A DNA stretch of 64,000 nucleotides, from the NCBI GenBank assembly GCA_016710095.1, contig JADJLL010000006.1, positions 1 to 64,000 of the forward strand. The letters are read 5' to 3'. Source of the stretch: Candidatus Eiseniibacteriota bacterium. GTDB lineage: Bacteria > Eisenbacteria > RBG-16-71-46. The notes under the pieces were generated by a model, which saw only the letters and a list, made by a program, of their open reading frames with translations, searched no databases and was not told where the DNA came from. Made by a program: the position numbers and the translations under genes. Positions 60,953 through 64,000 of the stretch are shown piece by piece. How positions within the stretch are numbered: the first letter of the stretch is position 1; each line of letters opens with the position of its first letter.

Positions 60953-62444
60953 TCACCGAGGCGTGCGGCGCCGCCGCGGCGGACCAGGATCGATCGCGCG
61001 GCGCGCCAGCTGTTCGAGGACTTCGCGGCTCCGCGCCGCGCCGCCCGGAAGATGCGCCCCCAACCGAGCGCCGCGCAATGCCGCATCCTCCGTCGCCGAA
61101 TCCCCGGGGAACTGCCGCCAGAGCGCGACGAACGACGACTCGGCCCCGGCCACCTGCCCGGTGAGCAGCAGCAGCTCGGCGCGCACGAGGCCGGCCTGGC
61201 GGCGGACCTGCGGGTCCAAGTTGATCCCCAGCAGGTGAGCTCAGGTTCTCGATCTCCTGCTCGCCCTGCACGCGCGCGAGCTCGGCCTCGCCCGCCTCGA
61301 ACGGATGCTGCACGAGGCGCTGGGCCGCGCGGAACGCGAGCGGATGCGTGGGCTGCGACGCGCAGAGCGCGAGGTACTCCGCGCGCGCGTTGATCCAGTC
61401 ACCGTGACGCTCGAGCAGCCGCGCGCGCTCGAAGTGCGCGGGCGCGCCGAGCGCGCCGGCATCCACCCAGCGGCGGAGCACGTCGTCGTAGGCGGCGATC
61501 GCGGAGTCGGCCTCGCCGAGCCGCTCCCACGCCTGCGCCGCCGCCAAGAGCGCGTGCCCGATCACGCGGCGGCTGGATCCGATCTGCGCCGCCCAGCGCG
61601 CGTACACGACCGCCGAGTCGGGCGCGCCGGCATCGAGCGCGCCTTGCGCCATGATGAGCACGCGCGCCGCGCGCTCGCCCTGCGGCGCGTTCGCGAGCGA
61701 CGCCCGTCCACGGCGAGCGCCCCGGCGGCATCCCCGAGCGCGATCGTGCAGCAAGGCGAGCGCGTCGCACAGCGCGAGCGAATCGCGGCCGCGAGCGCGC
61801 GCGGCCGACTCCACGTAGCGTGCCGCGGTCGCGTCGTAGAGCGCTTCGGCGCGATCGAGCTCGCCGCGACGCTCGTACTCGTGCGCCGCCAGCAGCGCCG
61901 ACTCGACCACTTCGGGTGCCGGGCCGCGATGGTCGTCGTCCGTCATCGGGTCGAGCGAGGCGACCGCGACGCGCTCGGCGAGCGCTTCGTCGAACCGCCC
62001 GAGCCGTTGCAGCGCCGCCGCGCGCGTGAGGCGCGCGGGGATCGTGACCGCCGGCAGCGCGGCGTAGTCCGCGCGCACGTTCGCGAGCCGCGCGGCCGCC
62101 ATGGAGTCGTCTCCGGCCGCCGCAGAAGGCCCGCCCAGCAGCAGCGCCGCGCCGCCCGGGCGAGCGCCACCTGGCGCGCGGGCACCCGCCGCAACCGGCG
62201 GCCGCCCCGCGCGACGCGGGAACTCGCCACCACACCTTTCGGCCAGGCGCGCGACCGCTTCGACGCGCGCGGGCTCGGCCTTCGTGGCGGGCAGCTTCGC
62301 GGCCTCGGTGCGCACGTGCCAGAGCCCACGCTCGACCTCCCAGCGCTCCCACAGCAGGCGATCGCCACAGCCGCTCACGCCGAGCGCGAGCACGCAAAGC
62401 AGCGCCGTCCCGCAGAAGGACCGAAGCCGGAGGCTTTGGATCAT
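60953..62444 (-). CDS. TPR-type lipoprotein, frameshifted
   Basis: About 495 residues after correction. Signal FCGTALLCVLALGVSGC with lipobox VSGC. The body is Ala-rich helical repeats of TPR type (LTRAAALQRLGRFDEALAER, ALLAAHEYERRGELDRAEAL, ALLAAAQAWERLGEADSAIA). Frame breaks are visible near 61240 (frame ends ENLSSPAG, resumes NLDPQVRRQAGLVRAELL) and around 61700-61730. Similar TPR lipoproteins accompany exosortase/exopolysaccharide loci. It lies between the membrane protein gene and prsK and is probably co-transcribed. Confidence 0.65.
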
Positions 62445-62458
62445 TCGAAGCCGAGCTT

Positions 62459-63298
62459 TCAAAGTTCGTCCTCCCCCGGCACGAGCGCGCTCAAGTAGAG
62501 CAGCGTCCCCGCGCCGGCCGCGAGGCCGAGCTGCACGACTCGCACCGCGGCGTTCGCGACCGCCACGAGCAGCACGCCCTCGGGCAGCACCGCGACGAGC
62601 GTGGCGGGCTTCGCGAGCAGCAACTGCAGCGGCAGCGCGAGCAGCGCGAGCGCCCCGCTCGCGACGAGCGCGGGCAGCAGGCCGTGCGCCCACGTGCGCG
62701 GCAGCGCGCAGAACGCCAGCGCCGCGGAGCCGCGCGGATCGAGCATCACCATGGGCACGGCGTAGAAGTACGCGGCCTTCACGACGAACACGGCGCCCAC
62801 GAGCAGCTGCGGCGCCAGCGCACGCGAGAGCCCGGAGAGCCGCACGCGCGCGAGGCCTTCGAGGCCGAGGTGACCGAACACCGCGACGAGCGTCACGGGC
62901 AGCGACGCGAGGAGCAGCCAGCGCGAGCGCGCGATGCCAGCTGGCGCGCCTCGCCGCGCGTGCGCCGCGGAAACACTTCGACCAGAGCAGCGCCGCTGAC
63001 GCCGATCGCGAACGGCGCGACGGCGGCGTCGAGCGCGATGGCGCGCCCATTCCAGAACCCGCGGCAGGCGCAGGAAGAGCTCCGGGTAGCGCAGCGCGCC
63101 GTCGCCCGCCGCCCGCGCACCAGCGGCGCCATCGCCCACGAGAGCAGCGGGTGCGGCGCGAAGGCGAGCAGCAGGACGAGCGCGGCATAGGCGGCGAACG
63201 GCGCGCACCCACGGCCGCCACAGCTCGCCGCGGAAGGACTCGCGCAGCGTGCGCCACGGGCACTGAGCGCCCAGCGCGAGCTGCTCGAAGACGTTCAT
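62459..63298 (-). CDS. multi-pass membrane protein of the exosortase locus, frameshifted
   Basis: Unrecognised. Starts MNVFEQLALGAQCPWRTLRE (ATG 63298, overlapping the epsI stop) and ends in three or four clear membrane helices (GLLPALVASGALALLALPLQ, LLAKPATLVAVLPEGVLLVA). The middle is spread over frames: AAYAALVLLLAFAPHPLLSW, then PELFLRLPRVLEWARH, then AIALDAAVAPFAIGVSGA, then WLLLASLPVTLVAVFGHLG. At least four indels that sum to zero are needed. The layout is loosely like Yip1-domain proteins; I would not assign it. Confidence 0.55.
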   Translation of the reverse strand: MNVFEQLALGAQCPWRTLRESFRGELWRPWVRAVRRLCRARPAARLRAAPAALVGDGAAGARAAGDGALRYPELFLRLPRVLEWARHRARRRRRAVRDRRQRRCSGRSVSAAHARRGAPAGIARSRWLLLASLPVTLVAVFGHLGLEGLARVRLSGLSRALAPQLLVGAVFVVKAAYFYAVPMVMLDPRGSAALAFCALPRTWAHGLLPALVASGALALLALPLQLLLAKPATLVAVLPEGVLLVAVANAAVRVVQLGLAAGAGTLLYLSALVPGEDEL

Positions 63299-63956
63299 CG
63301 CGTGGCGGGGGCCGCGGCGCGGGGGGCGGCGGGGCGCGGCCCGTGCGAACACGCCGGGCATCTCCTTCGCGACGCGGGCGGCGAAATCCTCGACACGCGC
63401 GCGCGCGGCGTTCAGGTCGCCGTCGGGCGCGACGGATTCGACGCGCACGAACGCGCCCCACGAACGGTTGTCGAGCGCGCCGGTGAGCGCCATGTGGCGG
63501 CGGAAGGCTCCCACGTCGCTCGTCGAAAGCCCGCTCGTCGTCCACCAGTACCAGACGACGCGCTTCCGCTTCTGGCGCTCGGTGAGGAACGTGTTGACCT
63601 GCATGCCGCGCAGCGTGCCGTCGTCCACCGTCGCGCGTCCCTCGCGCTCGACCACGAAGCCCTGCGACTCGTAGCAGAGCCGCGGGTCGTGCGCGCCGTA
63701 GCGGCGGTTCTGGTGGTAGACGATGCACAGCCACACGGGCTGCGTGCCGTCGTCGTAGCGGCGGATGAGGATGTCGTCCGCCTGGAGTTCCTCGACGACC
63801 GCGTCCTCGAACGAAAGCTCGGTGCCCACCCACGGCCCGAACGTCTGCGGGCACCTGCTTGAGCACGCCGCGTCCGACCGCGAGGTTCTCGGGCGGGTTC
63901 AGCACCACGAGCCCCGCGAGCGCCATGAGAACGAACGCGATCACGAAGCGCTTCAG
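63295..63956 (-). CDS. epsI: EpsI-family protein (exosortase-associated, DUF3485), frameshifted
   Basis: About 220 residues, the usual EpsI length. A signal anchor (VIAFVLMALAGLVVL), then QTFGPWVGTELSFED, RRYDDGTQPVWLCIVYHQNR, the conserved HDPRLCYESQGF (His, Cys) and KRVVWYWW. EpsI accompanies exosortases in exopolysaccharide export. Two breaks: an extra base near 63850 (LKQVP to QTFGPW), and one in the CCCCCC/CCCCC tract near 63325, after which the correct frame would stop at 63295. The best start is CTG at 63956, 7 bases after GGAGG and overlapping the upstream stop (CTGA); GTG at 63941 is the alternative. Confidence 0.8.
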
Positions 63957-64000
63957 CGCGGCGCCTCCGCAGCAGGCGTGCGCGACTGCGCGGCGTGAGC
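63953..64000 (-). CDS. C-terminal end of an upstream gene, probably the exosortase
   Basis: Fifteen codons ending SRTPAAEAPR and TGA at 63953, cut by the window edge. The overlap with epsI and the known order exosortase-epsI suggest the exosortase, but nothing in this tail is diagnostic. Confidence 0.4.
   Translation of the reverse strand, partial: AHAAQSRTPAAEAPR

Noticed and set aside
62459..63298. Calling the membrane protein a Yip1 family member
   Set aside because: Only the general shape and position suggest it. The frame breaks prevent a reliable comparison.
1..64000. tRNA or rRNA genes, CRISPR arrays, prophage
   Set aside because: I saw no cloverleaf ending in CCA, no rRNA-like segment, no short regular repeats and no phage structural genes, though small RNAs could be missed without a search.

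Overview
The window is very GC-rich, with GC-ending codons in nearly every gene. It looks like a Gram-negative bacterium of the FCB side of the tree. Evidence: a TonB-dependent receptor with an N-terminal carboxypeptidase-regulatory-like domain, a PorV/PorQ-type protein, surface proteins with a T9SS/FlgD-like C-terminal domain, a GWxTD protein and an exosortase (EpsI/PrsK/PrsR) locus. 'Candidatus Eisenbacteria' or a neighbouring candidate phylum is my best guess. It is inferred from gene content only.

Layout. 1-6.1 kb: small accessory genes (an interrupted double DUF1801 protein, a frameshifted DUF1579-like protein, a MocR regulator, deoD, a HigB/HigA-type toxin-antitoxin pair, a methyltransferase). 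6.1-9.3 kb: a nitrite-reduction operon, nirK (with C-terminal cytochrome c) - nirV - SCO1, behind a Crp/Fnr-type palindrome. 9.3-10.5 kb: a decayed IS element with a perfect 9-bp target duplication. 10.5-14.1 kb: two membrane proteins of glycosyltransferase/TMTC type. 14.2-25.7 kb (minus strand): a long cluster mreB-mreC-mreD-mrdA-rodA-lgt-aroE-comF-cbiM-cbiQ-cbiO-rarA, mostly joined by 4-base start/stop overlaps. 26.1-29.7 kb: a large beta-barrel protein and two related lipoproteins. 29.7-31.1 kb: gdhA, followed directly by an intact IS of the same family as the decayed one.

32.4-46.9 kb is a surface-protein region on the minus strand: five tandem copies of one unrecognised outer-membrane protein, each with its own promoter and terminator, then an operon of TonB receptor, T9SS-type secreted protein and PorV-like protein. 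47.2-53.1 kb: an NlpC/P60 hydrolase, a GWxTD protein, an M6 metalloprotease and an M23 endopeptidase. 53.1-56.3 kb: ileS behind a complete T-box riboswitch with an AUC (Ile) specifier. 56.3-57.0 kb: a deoxynucleoside kinase. 57.3-64.0 kb: the exosortase-associated locus, in transcription order the end of an upstream gene (probably the exosortase), epsI, a membrane protein, a TPR lipoprotein, prsK and prsR.

About a dozen otherwise good genes carry single-base frameshifts, often in G or C runs. Many are probably assembly errors. I annotated such genes over their full reconstructed span and say where the frame breaks.
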